Below, piece by piece: positions 35,415-43,186 of a stretch of 64,000 bases of DNA (the first letter of the stretch is position 1; each line of letters begins with the position of its first letter). The translations under genes were made by a program, and so were the position numbers. The notes below the pieces were generated by a model. It made no database searches, was not told the origin of the DNA, and saw nothing but the letters and a program-made list of their open reading frames with translations. The stretch lies in the NCBI RefSeq assembly GCF_001936625.1, contig NZ_MSDU01000003.1, positions 186,001 through 250,000 of the forward strand, in the 5' to 3' direction. Source of the stretch: Domibacillus antri (GTDB lineage Bacteria; Bacillota; Bacilli; Bacillales; Domibacillaceae).

Positions 35415-36455
35415 TTATAATTCGTCAAACCCGTTATCCTGAACATTTACTTTTACGTATTGGCGTGAGCGCTGTTCAAAAAAATCGGTTTTGCCAAGGT
35501 CCACGTCTTCATATGCTTTAATCCATTTTAATGGATTTTTTCGGTAATCCGGAAATGGTCTGTCGTAACCAAGCTGCTGGCAGCGCACATTGGCATAAAA
35601 GTAAACGTATGCCTCTAAATCTTCTACATCAAGCCCGTCAATCTTGTCGCCGATAATCTCGCGTGCCCATTCGACTTCAAGCTCCGCCGCTTCTTTGAAA
35701 ATCGCCTGCACTTTTTCACCGCGTTCCGGTGTATCAAGCTCCGGATGTTCATTCAGCAGCTCCTGATAAATTTTCACAAACAAATCCACGTGCAGCTGTT
35801 CATCACGGTTAATATAATTGATCATCGTGCTGGATGCGACCATTTTTTGATGGCGCGCGAGATGATAGAAGAACGCAAAACCGGAATAAAAGAACAGCCC
35901 TTCTAAAATGACATCATATACAATGGACTCAAGCATGTTTTCCACAGTCGGCTGCTCCGCGAACGATTCATAGCCTTTCATGACGAAATCATTCCGCTTC
36001 TCCAAAACCGGCTCACTGCGCCAGTAATCAAATACACGGTCCTGTTCATCTTTCGGCACCAGACTCGACAAAACATAGGAGTAGCTGTGATTATGAATCA
36101 CCTCCTGCTGCGCCAAAATAATCATCAGCGCCTGCAGGCTGGAATCCGTTAAATAATCCGCGACTTTGCCCGCATAGTCCGTTTGAATGCTGTCGAGCAA
36201 TGCAAGCAGCCCGATTGTTTTCAAAAACGCTTCCCGTTCGGCTTCTGTTAAACTTGGAAATTGCTTCACATCATTGCTCATATTAATTTCAAACGGCGTC
36301 CAGAAATTCCCAAGCATCCGTTTATATTTCGGATATGCCCAATCAAACTTGACGTCGTCCCAGTTCAGTACATTCGATGACTTCCCGTTTACAATCGCCG
36401 TAGACCGGTTCGGGGCTGTTTTATCCATTAGTTTACGCTTTTCAATAATCGTCAA
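35415..36455 (-). CDS. nrdB: Class I ribonucleotide reductase small subunit (radical-generating)
   Basis: A 346-residue ferritin-like protein that makes the tyrosyl radical for ribonucleotide reduction. Metal ligands appear as LLDSIQ (Asp), QQEVIHNHSY (Glu, His and the radical Tyr four residues after the His), VILEGLFFY (Glu) and INRDEQLHVD (Glu, His). The C-terminus (VNVQDNGFDEL) would dock to the large subunit. The start is TTG 36455 after AAGGAGAG; the gap to nrdA is 12 bp. No nrdI follows, which argues against the B. subtilis nrdEF (class Ib) layout. Confidence 0.9.
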   Translation of the reverse strand: MTIIEKRKLMDKTAPNRSTAIVNGKSSNVLNWDDVKFDWAYPKYKRMLGNFWTPFEINMSNDVKQFPSLTEAEREAFLKTIGLLALLDSIQTDYAGKVADYLTDSSLQALMIILAQQEVIHNHSYSYVLSSLVPKDEQDRVFDYWRSEPVLEKRNDFVMKGYESFAEQPTVENMLESIVYDVILEGLFFYSGFAFFYHLARHQKMVASSTMINYINRDEQLHVDLFVKIYQELLNEHPELDTPERGEKVQAIFKEAAELEVEWAREIIGDKIDGLDVEDLEAYVYFYANVRCQQLGYDRPFPDYRKNPLKWIKAYEDVDLGKTDFFEQRSRQYVKVNVQDNGFDEL

Positions 36456-36467
36456 TCTAATCTCTCC

Positions 36468-37379
36468 TTAGCTTGAGCAAGATTCACATTCCAGCAGTTC
36501 AACCGACGTCGAACGTACATAATACGTTGTCTTCAATCCGTTTTCCCACGCAGCTAAATGCAAATCTAGCAATTCCTTCGCTTTAATTGTATTTTGAACG
36601 TACAAATTCAAGGATACTCCCTGGTCAATATGACGCTGGCGCGCTGCGTTCTGGCGAATCGTCCACTGCTGATCGATAAAATACGCAGACTTGTAGAACC
36701 AAGTTGTCTCCGAATTCAAATCAGGCACCGTCACCGGAATTTTGTAATCTTTCTTTTCTTCCGAGTAGCTTTTCTGGAATATCGGATCGATGCTTGCTGT
36801 GCTTCCCGCAATAATCGATGTGGACGAATTCGGGGCTACCGCCATTAAGTAGCCATTTCGAATACCATTTTCTTGAACAGCCGAGCGCAGTTCATTCCAC
36901 TCCGGCCCTTCATAGCCGCGCGCCTCAAAATAGGCGCCTGTTTCCCAATCCGAACCGGAAAACAGCGGATACGCTCCTTTTTCTTTTGCCAGCTCCATTG
37001 ATGCTTCAATCGTTAAGCGGGCAATGTTTTCATATAATGAATCCGCATATTTAACTGCTTCATCAGCTTCCCAGCGAATGCCTTTCAAAGCTAAAAGATG
37101 ATGCCATCCGAACGTGCCAAGCCCGATCCCGCGGTAACGGCTGTTCGTGCGTTCTGCCTGGGGAACCGGAATCATGTTTAAATCAATGACATTATCAAGC
37201 ATGCGCACTTGAATGCGGATTAAACGGTCCAGCACATCCGCCGGCACCGCTTTACCTAAATTAATGGATGATAAGTTACAGACTACAAAATCACCCGGCT
37301 TCTTGCGTGTCACAATCACATCGTCTTCAAGCTGAATGGACTCAAATTCCGTCGCGCTCATGTTTTGGAAAATTTCGGT
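36468..37379 (-). CDS. nrdA: Ribonucleotide reductase large subunit, exon 2 (C-terminal 303 residues)
   Basis: The 3' exon of an nrdA split by a group I intron. It begins with TEIFQNMS directly joined after splicing to ...SSNLC of exon 1, restoring the Asn-x-Cys-x-Glu active site (Glu is the second residue here). It carries VVCNLSSINLG (second redox Cys), the substrate-binding PNSSTSIIAGST loop, the radical-path tyrosines in TTYYVRST and the C-terminal ECESC thiol pair. An ATG formed by the last intron bases could start a fragment, but it has no ribosome site. The spliced protein is 741 residues. Confidence 0.9.
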   Translation of the reverse strand, partial: TEIFQNMSATEFESIQLEDDVIVTRKKPGDFVVCNLSSINLGKAVPADVLDRLIRIQVRMLDNVIDLNMIPVPQAERTNSRYRGIGLGTFGWHHLLALKGIRWEADEAVKYADSLYENIARLTIEASMELAKEKGAYPLFSGSDWETGAYFEARGYEGPEWNELRSAVQENGIRNGYLMAVAPNSSTSIIAGSTASIDPIFQKSYSEEKKDYKIPVTVPDLNSETTWFYKSAYFIDQQWTIRQNAARQRHIDQGVSLNLYVQNTIKAKELLDLHLAAWENGLKTTYYVRSTSVELLECESCSS

Positions 37380-38209
37380 CATTTATCTTCGCATAAGTTC
37401 GCTACGCTTACACCGCTTTCGCTGCTCTATGTCACCATAGAGATGAGACTATATCATGATCTCTTTTTAAGAGACCCCTTGCTTTTCGGATACCAATCGC
37501 TTGTACCCTACTCTACTCACTTCCGTCTATTAACGTGTTTTCGATAGTCGTTAGAGGCGGTCCCTGCCTTCAATCAATAAAATGATAGTTATTCCACTTT
37601 TCTCTTGGATTTTGACATCTTCGAGAAACTGTACGATGATCGACTTTTAGATCCAAAACTCTTATAGCTTCTGATATGCTTCTATAAATAACATTGTCAA
37701 TCATAACCGATTTGTTTTTAGCATTATTCATGCTTATTATTATTTTAGCTTCATCGCTATGATTGTAACCAAGACAGCCGCCTTGACCACCCTGTGTTTT
37801 GTTATAGCCATAGTTTTCATCACTTGATTGAAAAAGTAATATCATTAATTTTTCCAAAACGATTAATTCTTCATCTGTCAAAGCATCATCATCAATAAGT
37901 ACAAAGAATTCGAAAGAAGCTTCTCTGTGTTTATTAAATGCTCTTTGCAAATGCGAATTGTCATGAATGTTCGACCTAAGAGTTGATTTATGGACACAAA
38001 GCCTATCATATAAGTTTATTGATTTTCCAATGTAAACTTTTTTGTTTACATTGTTTTTATTACATAAATTCCTCTCAAAGTACATCAGTCCTTATACAAT
38101 ATACTTTGATTGAAAGCAGTTCTTTCCTACGGGATTGTCTCACAAAGTGAGAGTTTCCCCGTTTAACAAGGTTTTCGACATACATCACTGTATGAAGGTG
38201 CTGCCATTA
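37380..38209 (-). mobile_element. Group I intron in nrdA
   Basis: An 830-nt insertion that splits one nrdA reading frame. Removing it joins TTGTGT to ACCGAA exactly, giving Asn-Leu-Cys-Thr-Glu. The 5' exon ends in U and the intron ends in G, both group I rules; exon GUGU can pair with GCAC at intron bases 9-12 (with the U.G pair). Near the 3' end ATGATATAGTC is the conserved S element, and ACGACTATC farther upstream is the partner R element, which together form P7. An endonuclease gene fills a peripheral loop. The S/R sequences suggest subgroup IA. Confidence 0.92.
37570..38085 (-). CDS. GIY-YIG intron homing endonuclease
   Basis: A 171-residue protein inside the group I intron. The N-terminus MYFERN...KKVYIGKSINLYDRL holds the GIY-YIG active site (the first half shortened to MY), followed by HLQRAFNKHREASFEFFVL with the family Glu/His region. 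It resembles phage T4 I-TevI (KVYVG...LQRSFNKHG). The last 45 residues (YRSISEAIRVLDLKVDHRTVSRRC) form an IENR1/NUMOD-type DNA-binding end. A stop codon lies just upstream, so this start is the first possible; the ribosome site is weak (AAGGAC). It should cut intronless nrdA near the insertion site. Confidence 0.9.
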   Translation of the reverse strand: MYFERNLCNKNNVNKKVYIGKSINLYDRLCVHKSTLRSNIHDNSHLQRAFNKHREASFEFFVLIDDDALTDEELIVLEKLMILLFQSSDENYGYNKTQGGQGGCLGYNHSDEAKIIISMNNAKNKSVMIDNVIYRSISEAIRVLDLKVDHRTVSRRCQNPREKWNNYHFID

Positions 38210-39523
38210 ACACAAATTACTAGAATAAATCATCCCTTCATGTTTATTCGGATTGCGGCGGTTTACTTCATCACGGTAAAACATAAACGGAACGCCTGTT
38301 TCAAGCTGGCTTCTCATAATGCGTTTCATAATGTCGATCGCCGGCACCGTTTCACGGGAAAGATGTTCATTTTGCACGCATTGCTCATATTTTTCACGGA
38401 ATGAACCGGCGCCGCGTTTTTCATCATAATAATCCTCAAGCGAGAAACCCATGACCGTACGCACTTCATGCGGGTCAAACAAATGCCACTCGCCGCGCGC
38501 ATCTACCTGTTCCATAAATACATCCGGCAGAGAAACACCTGTGAAAATATCGTGCGCACGCAAACGCTCATCACCGTTATTTAGTTTCAAATCTAAAAAA
38601 GCGAAGATATCTTTATGCCAAACATCTAAATACACCGCAACCGCTCCTTGCCGCTGGCCGAGCTGATCGACGCTGACCGCTGTGTTGTTCAGCTGTTTAA
38701 TCCACGGCAGGACGCCGCTGGAAGCCCCTTTAAACCCGCGAATCGACGAACCGCGGCTGCGCACTTTTCCCATGTAGACGCCAATGCCGCCGCCATATTT
38801 CGACAATGTCGCAACATCGGTGTTGCTGTCGTAAATGCCCTGCAAACTATCGTCTACTGTGTCGATAAAACAGCTCGACAGCTGTCCGTACGGTTTACCG
38901 GCATTCGACAATGTCGGTGTGGCGACTGTCATATACAAATTGCTCATCGCCCAGTATGATTCGGCAATTTTTTCAAGGCGGTTTTCCGACTCATTTTGCA
39001 TAAGCGTCATCGCGATCACAAGCCAGCGCTCCTGAGGAAGTTCAGCCGGTGTTTTGTCGAAATCACGTGCCACGTAGCGGTCCATTAACATTTTCAAGCC
39101 GATATATGTAAAGTATTGATCGCGTTCCGGCTGGATCAATCGGCCGATTTCTTCCAGTTCTTTTGTTGTGTAAGCAATGGTTAAGCGTGGATCGTATAAC
39201 CCTTTCTCTGTCAGCATTTGGATCTGATCCGCGAAACGGCTGTAAACTCCTTCTGCCGTTGTATTGCGCTTTTGAGCCTGATCGCGGTACACATCCTGCA
39301 AATAAATACGGGCAGCGACGAATGTCCAATACGGTTCTTCTTCTTCCATGAAGCTAAGCGCCTCAAGCGTCATCGCCTTCGACCAGGCGGAAATATCAGC
39401 ATCCGGGCGTTTCGCTGTCCAGCGTTCGCTGACGCGGAGAAGCGGGCCGACTTTTTCCTGGCCGAATTCGCTTATGAGGTTATGTACGATCTGGTCGATT
39501 TCTGAAATGGTGGTGATGGTCAT
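38210..39523 (-). CDS. nrdA: Ribonucleotide reductase large subunit, exon 1 (N-terminal 438 residues)
   Basis: The 5' exon of nrdA. It holds GQLSSCFIDTVDDS (first redox Cys), the specificity-site loop, KYGGGIGVYMGKVRSRGS, and ends GMIYSSNLC, with the catalytic thiyl-radical Cys as the last codon before the intron. The N-terminal 50 residues (ISEIDQIVHNLISEFGQ) do not look like a full ATP-cone, so dATP overall inhibition may be missing. ATG 39523 follows AAAGGAGG with a 7-base gap. Upstream lie a cobalamin riboswitch and NrdR boxes. Unspliced mRNA would end with TAA right after the Cys codon and give an inactive half enzyme. Confidence 0.92.
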
Positions 39524-39551
39524 GATGATTCCTCCTTTGTGTGTGGGCGCA

Positions 39552-39597
39552 ATAAAAAGAGCGATGACTCAAGCCTCTTCGGTTGAGTCATCGCTCT
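39552..39597 (-). terminator. Attenuator terminator of the cobalamin riboswitch
   Basis: Perfect 15-bp minus-strand stem AGAGCGATGACTCAA / TTGAGTCATCGCTCT followed by five T, between the riboswitch and the nrdA ribosome site. It is placed to stop transcription before nrdA when B12 is bound. Confidence 0.9.
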
Positions 39598-39674
39598 GAA
39601 CGGGTAAAAATGAGGAAACAGACGGAATCCGCCGCTTCCACCTCTCAACCCCCGAAGAAAGTGCCGCTTTCCGA

Positions 39675-39825
39675 AAAACGGGCAGGTCTCCTGGCTCGTG
39701 CGTCATCCTCCTGCCGCCTTCCCGTTTTCCACAGTGGCCTGGCATTCGTCTGCACTTACAGTTGCGGGGACAGCTCCGGTATCTCACCGGATTCCCTTTT
39801 AAACCATTTCTGGTACCTGTTTTTC
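39675..39825 (-). promoter_or_regulatory. Adenosylcobalamin riboswitch
   Basis: The minus strand shows the full conserved core: AAAAGGGAATCCGGTG, GCTGTCCCCGCAACTGTA, the GCCACTGTG element, GGGAAGGCG, GATGACGCACGAGCCAGGAG and GACCTGCC. It starts directly at the mapped transcription start region and is followed by an intrinsic terminator and then nrdA. Such switches before class I reductase genes shut them off when B12 allows a class II enzyme to work (known in Streptomyces). Confidence 0.96.
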
Positions 39826-39830
39826 ATCGC

Positions 39831-39860
39831 ATACTATATATTGTGTTTTAATCCTTACAA
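39831..39860 (-). promoter_or_regulatory. nrdAB promoter with NrdR box 2
   Basis: Minus-strand TTGTAA (39855-39860) and TATAGT (39833-39838), 16 bp apart. The -10 overlaps ACACAATATATAGTAT (39831-39846), whose core CAATATATAG (39834-39843) fits the NrdR consensus CwAtATaTwG at every position. The transcript would start near 39826, just ahead of the riboswitch. Confidence 0.75.
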
Positions 39861-39861
39861 A

Positions 39862-39877
39862 TCGTAACATATTGTAT
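39862..39877 (-). promoter_or_regulatory. NrdR box 1 of nrdAB
   Basis: Minus-strand core CAATATGTTA (39865-39874) fits the NrdR consensus CwAtATaTwG at eight of ten positions. It lies exactly 31 bp (three helical turns) from box 2, the spacing typical of NrdR box pairs. Confidence 0.6.
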
Positions 39878-40050
39878 TCACGATGTACAGCTAGAAAATG
39901 CAATTCGATTTCTTTACCGTCATTTCTCGCTTTAACGCCCTGGCATTGGAAAAATTTTAAAAAGATGTGGTATACTATGCTTAATGTTTGATTTAATCAA
40001 AAGCGGGTATAGAAATGACTACGAAGAACTTAGAACGGAGATGACGAGGA

Positions 40051-40212
40051 ATGAATTTGAAAAAGCTGATCAAGTACGGTGCTATTATCGCTCCAATCGT
40101 TTACCCGAAAGTAAAGGAACGCGTAGGTACACGCAGTCTGCGTAAATCATACAGCGATTCACACAGAACACGCATGTCAGGAAAAAGTATCCTTGATAAA
40201 TTAAAAGATTAA
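40051..40212 (+). CDS. Small basic protein, 53 residues (paralogue of 30976-31107)
   Basis: The frame reads MNLKKLIKYGAIIAPIVYPK, VKERVGTRSLRKSYSDSHRT, RMSGKSILDKLKD. It has an extended -10 promoter (TGGTATACT near 39971-39979), a ribosome site (GGAG ten bases before ATG 40051, or AGGA before TTG 40057) and a terminator. The N-terminal block LIKYG---PIVYPKVK matches the 43-residue protein at 30976. The rest is basic and Ser-rich. Function unknown. Confidence 0.65.
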   Translation: MNLKKLIKYGAIIAPIVYPKVKERVGTRSLRKSYSDSHRTRMSGKSILDKLKD

Positions 40213-40216
40213 CGAA

Positions 40217-40248
40217 ACAGGTCCTTGATGAAAATCAGGGGCTTTTTA
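40217..40248 (+). terminator. Terminator after the 53-residue gene
   Basis: Imperfect stem GTCCTTGAT / ATCAGGGGC with a GAAA loop followed by five T. Confidence 0.75.
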
Positions 40249-40255
40249 TTTTGAA

Positions 40256-40427
40256 CTGTCTCAGTTGACAAAATAGGGTTGTGCGGGTGGAAGACCGGAT
40301 TCTGCTTCATGCAGGCTGAATTCATGGAAAATCCGTGCAAAAGAGCAAAAAAACCGGCCCATAATCAGAAAATCCGGCTATAGAAATGAAGATGGGGATG
40401 TCTCAATGAGCTGTTGAGCCATCCCCT
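40256..40427 (-). repeat. Dispersed two-turn repeat, copy 4 (reverse orientation)
   Basis: The only copy on the minus strand. Its hairpin (40394-40426, GGGGATGTCTCA with TGAGCCATCCCC) is next to the aspartokinase stop codon; the body (TTTCTATAGCCGGATTTTC, GGGCCGG, GAATTCAGCC, GCAGAATCCGG) extends away from it. At the far end CTGTCTCAGTTGAC recalls the hairpin sequence. It lies between convergent genes. Confidence 0.78.
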
Positions 40428-40432
40428 GCTTT

Positions 40433-41800
40433 TTATTGCAGAACAGCGCTTTTGCTGAAAAATTCTTTGTAAAGCTCGCGCAGCACATTGTCTGTATCTT
40501 TTGCTTGAATGCCAAACACAAGGCTGACTTCAGATGAACCTTGGTTGATCATTTCAATGTTGGCACCAACACGGGAAATCGCCGCTGTTGCACGCGCGGA
40601 AAGGCCAAGTGTATTATGCATTCCTTCACCGACAAGAACAACCATCGCAAATCCGTGCTCAACGTGCGCGTTATCAACATCCAGTTCTTTTCGGAAGCGC
40701 TCCAAAATACGTTCCTCTTTTTCCGGTGTCAGCTGATGGCTGCGTACGATCACGGACAAATCATCGATGCCAGATGGTGTATGCTCGTACGACACTTCTT
40801 CCTCTTCCAAAATTTGCAGAAGACGGCGGCCAAAACCAATCTCGCGGTTCATCAAGTATTTGCTTACATAAAGAGTCGAAAAACCGTCATCCGCTGCAAT
40901 GCCAATGACCGGGCTCTTTGAATATTCACGCTCTGCCACGATCATCGTCCCCGGTGCAGATGGATTGTTTGTATTTTTAATGCAAACCGGTACAGAATGC
41001 TGGAATGCCGGCATTAATGCTTCGTCATGGAAAACAGAGAAGCCGGCATACGACAATTCGCGCATTTCGCGGTATGTCATCCGCTTAATTTCTGCTGGAT
41101 TATCAACGACTTTCGGATTCGCCGCAAAAACAGAATCAACATCCGTAAAGTTTTCATACAGCTCCGCTTTCATGGCCGCAGCCAAAATAGAACCGGTAAT
41201 ATCGGAACCGCCGCGGGCAAATGTCATTATGATCCCTTCTTTTGTGTAGCCAAAAAAGCCCGGGAAGACAACGATTTTGCCGTTTTCACGCAATTTCGCC
41301 AAATTATCGTACGCTTCCGGAAGCGCGCGGGCGCGGCCCGGCTCGTCGCTGACAATTAAGCCGGCATCTTTCGGATTTACGTATTCCGCATCCAGACCGA
41401 TGCTTGTAAAATACGCCGCGATTAACTTCGCATTATTATCTTCGCCGCTCGCCTTCAACTGGTCCAAAAACAGCGGTGGGTTATCGCGGTTTTCCTGCAG
41501 CCGTCCGCGTAAATCTTCTTCAATAACGTTGACGATTGTGTTGTCCAGCCCAAGACCTTGCGCGATATCCGCATAGCGGTCCACTACTGCTTTCAGTTCT
41601 TTCTCCGCATCCTGATCCTGTAATGATGCATGAGCAAGCGCGATTAATAAATCCGTTACTTTTATATCATCACCGAAGCGTTTACCCGGTGCCGATACGA
41701 CAACCGCTTTTCGTTTCGGTTCATCTTTAACGATTGCGGCCACTTTTTTAATTTGTTCTGCGCTCGCAACCGACGTACCGCCAAATTTACATACGATCAT
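40433..41800 (-). CDS. thrD: Aspartate kinase, class III (ThrD/YclM type)
   Basis: A 455-residue enzyme that phosphorylates aspartate, the first step to lysine, threonine, methionine and diaminopimelate. It starts with KFGGTSVAS, has VVSAPGKR, the GFFGYTKEGII and FARGGSDITGSI substrate/ATP blocks, the FTDVDSVFAANPK block and two C-terminal ACT domains (about 300-455). Length and N-terminus fit B. subtilis ThrD (454). ATG 41800 has AAGGAG eight bases upstream; GTG 41809 would overlap that site. No lysine riboswitch is seen in the upstream 130 bp, so control is probably by feedback through the ACT domains. Confidence 0.88.
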   Translation of the reverse strand: MIVCKFGGTSVASAEQIKKVAAIVKDEPKRKAVVVSAPGKRFGDDIKVTDLLIALAHASLQDQDAEKELKAVVDRYADIAQGLGLDNTIVNVIEEDLRGRLQENRDNPPLFLDQLKASGEDNNAKLIAAYFTSIGLDAEYVNPKDAGLIVSDEPGRARALPEAYDNLAKLRENGKIVVFPGFFGYTKEGIIMTFARGGSDITGSILAAAMKAELYENFTDVDSVFAANPKVVDNPAEIKRMTYREMRELSYAGFSVFHDEALMPAFQHSVPVCIKNTNNPSAPGTMIVAEREYSKSPVIGIAADDGFSTLYVSKYLMNREIGFGRRLLQILEEEEVSYEHTPSGIDDLSVIVRSHQLTPEKEERILERFRKELDVDNAHVEHGFAMVVLVGEGMHNTLGLSARATAAISRVGANIEMINQGSSEVSLVFGIQAKDTDNVLRELYKEFFSKSAVLQ

Positions 41801-41921
41801 ATTTGCCACTCCTTGCTTGTTTACATTCTAAGCTGAATGTTTGCGGAAATGCCGCTTTATCTGAAAAATTATACCACCCTTCGACCGAAAAAAGAAGAAA
41901 TAATCAGAATTAATTTTCATA

Positions 41922-41968
41922 GAAAACAGCTGAAAATGAAGGGAAAGAACCCTGTATTTTCAGCTGTA
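41922..41968 (-). terminator. Terminator of the persulfide operon
   Basis: Minus-strand stem ACAGCTGAAAAT / ATTTTCAGCTGT with an inner GGG/CCC pairing and a T-run after it. It lies about 110 bp beyond the stop of the TauE gene. The 41969-42078 stretch shows nothing else. Confidence 0.8.
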
Positions 41969-42078
41969 TCTATTTCCGCATGGAGCAAAGAATAATACAT
42001 TCACCTGCTTCCTTCCCGTATACCTACCCCGCTTCTTTAAATCATTCATTTTGGGGTCTCCTATTGGCTAAGGCCGTT

Positions 42079-42855
42079 TTAGAGAATGTCCATCCATATT
42101 TTAATGGCTGTTCCCAGAATCAATAACGCCAACAGAACCTGCAGTATTTTTGTATTCACTTTCTTTCCAGCTTTTGCTCCTAAAGGAGAGGCAATTAAAC
42201 TGGCGATGATCATGATCGCTGCCGGGCCGTAAAGCACCTGATCGGTCGTTATTTTTCCAATGGCGGCGCCAATGGACGAAATAAACGTAATCGCAAGCGA
42301 GGTGGCAATCGTCATTCTTGTCGGGATTTTCAAGACGACCAGCATAATTGGAACCAAAATAAAGGCTCCTGCTGCACCTACTATGCCGGCTGCAATACCG
42401 ACAATAAATGCCAATCCGGCCGCCAGCCATTTATTAAATGCGACCTGGTCAAACGGAATATCATCGATTCCTTTTTTCGGGATAAACATCAGCACAGCCG
42501 CAATTGTCGCAAGTATACCGTAAACAAGGTTGACGCCTCCCTCGGACATCATGCCAGACCCATAGCCGCCTATGAAGCTTCCAATTAAAATACTTGATCC
42601 CATATAGATAATGAGGGTTTTATTCAAGTAGCCGCCTTTTCGGTACGCCCATACCCCGGCAATTGTGGCGAAAAAGACTTGAATGGCGCTGATTCCGGAT
42701 ACTTCATGGGCACTGAACGCCGCCAATCCGAGCATAGGCGGGATATATAAAAGCATGGGATATTTAATGATGGACCCGCCGATTCCGACCATCCCGGAAA
42801 TAAACGAGCCAATAAAACCGATCAAGAAAATGGTGACAATAAAAGCAAAATCCAT
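42079..42855 (-). CDS. TauE/SafE family sulfite exporter, YrkJ-like
   Basis: A 258-residue membrane protein with about eight helices and the two-fold repeat of the TauE/SafE family ([16 protein letters not shown] near the start, [17 protein letters not shown] in the second half). It likely exports sulfite or thiosulfate produced by persulfide oxidation. It is last in the operon and corresponds to yrkJ of the B. subtilis yrkEFHIJ cluster. ATG 42855 follows GGGGGAGG. A hairpin separates it from the preceding TusA gene. Confidence 0.85.
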   Translation of the reverse strand: MDFAFIVTIFLIGFIGSFISGMVGIGGSIIKYPMLLYIPPMLGLAAFSAHEVSGISAIQVFFATIAGVWAYRKGGYLNKTLIIYMGSSILIGSFIGGYGSGMMSEGGVNLVYGILATIAAVLMFIPKKGIDDIPFDQVAFNKWLAAGLAFIVGIAAGIVGAAGAFILVPIMLVVLKIPTRMTIATSLAITFISSIGAAIGKITTDQVLYGPAAIMIIASLIASPLGAKAGKKVNTKILQVLLALLILGTAIKIWMDIL

Positions 42856-42880
42856 CCGTTCCTCCCCCTTCCAAAAGGAG

Positions 42881-42905
42881 AAAGGGTATCAAGTCGATAC
42901 CCTTT
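42881..42905 (-). terminator. Intercistronic hairpin before the TauE gene
   Basis: Perfect 10-bp stem AAAGGGTATC / GATACCCTTT with a 5-base loop. The T-tract after it is short, so it may be a partial terminator or an RNA processing site that sets a lower dose of the exporter. Confidence 0.5.
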
Positions 42906-42915
42906 CATTTCCTTA

Positions 42916-43143
42916 TCATCCTTTTTTGATCCAGAATTTAAGAACATCGCCTTCTTCTGCATGGTTCACCAGGTCATGTCCTCCTGATTTTGCCCAGGCA
43001 GTCAAGTCCGCTTTCGCTCCCTTATCCGTCGCATGGATTTCCAGCACCTGCCCGGATTCCAGTTCATTCATTGCTTTTTTCGTTTTGACAATCGGCATCG
43101 GGCAGGCAAGCCCTTTGGCATCTAATACTTTATCTGAATTCAT
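42916..43143 (-). CDS. TusA-family sulfur carrier, YrkI-like
   Basis: A 75-residue carrier with the family motif LACPMPIVKTKKAMN, in which the Cys takes up persulfide sulfur. The end (EEGDVLKFWIKKG) is standard. Three ATG codons stand in a row; the third (43143, MNSDKV) has the best distance from GAGGAG. One of three TusA domains in the operon (others at 46281 and fused at 44778). Confidence 0.88.
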   Translation of the reverse strand: MNSDKVLDAKGLACPMPIVKTKKAMNELESGQVLEIHATDKGAKADLTAWAKSGGHDLVNHAEEGDVLKFWIKKG

Positions 43144-43186
43144 CATCATCTCTCCTCTTTTATGTTAAAACCTATTTTCAATCGTC

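Noticed and set aside
36468-39523. Broken or frameshifted nrdA
   Set aside because: The two parts join in frame with intact active-site residues when an 830-nt element with group I intron sequences is removed, so it is a split but functional gene.
41801-41930. Lysine riboswitch before aspartokinase
   Set aside because: The upstream region is too short and lacks the conserved lysine-box sequences.
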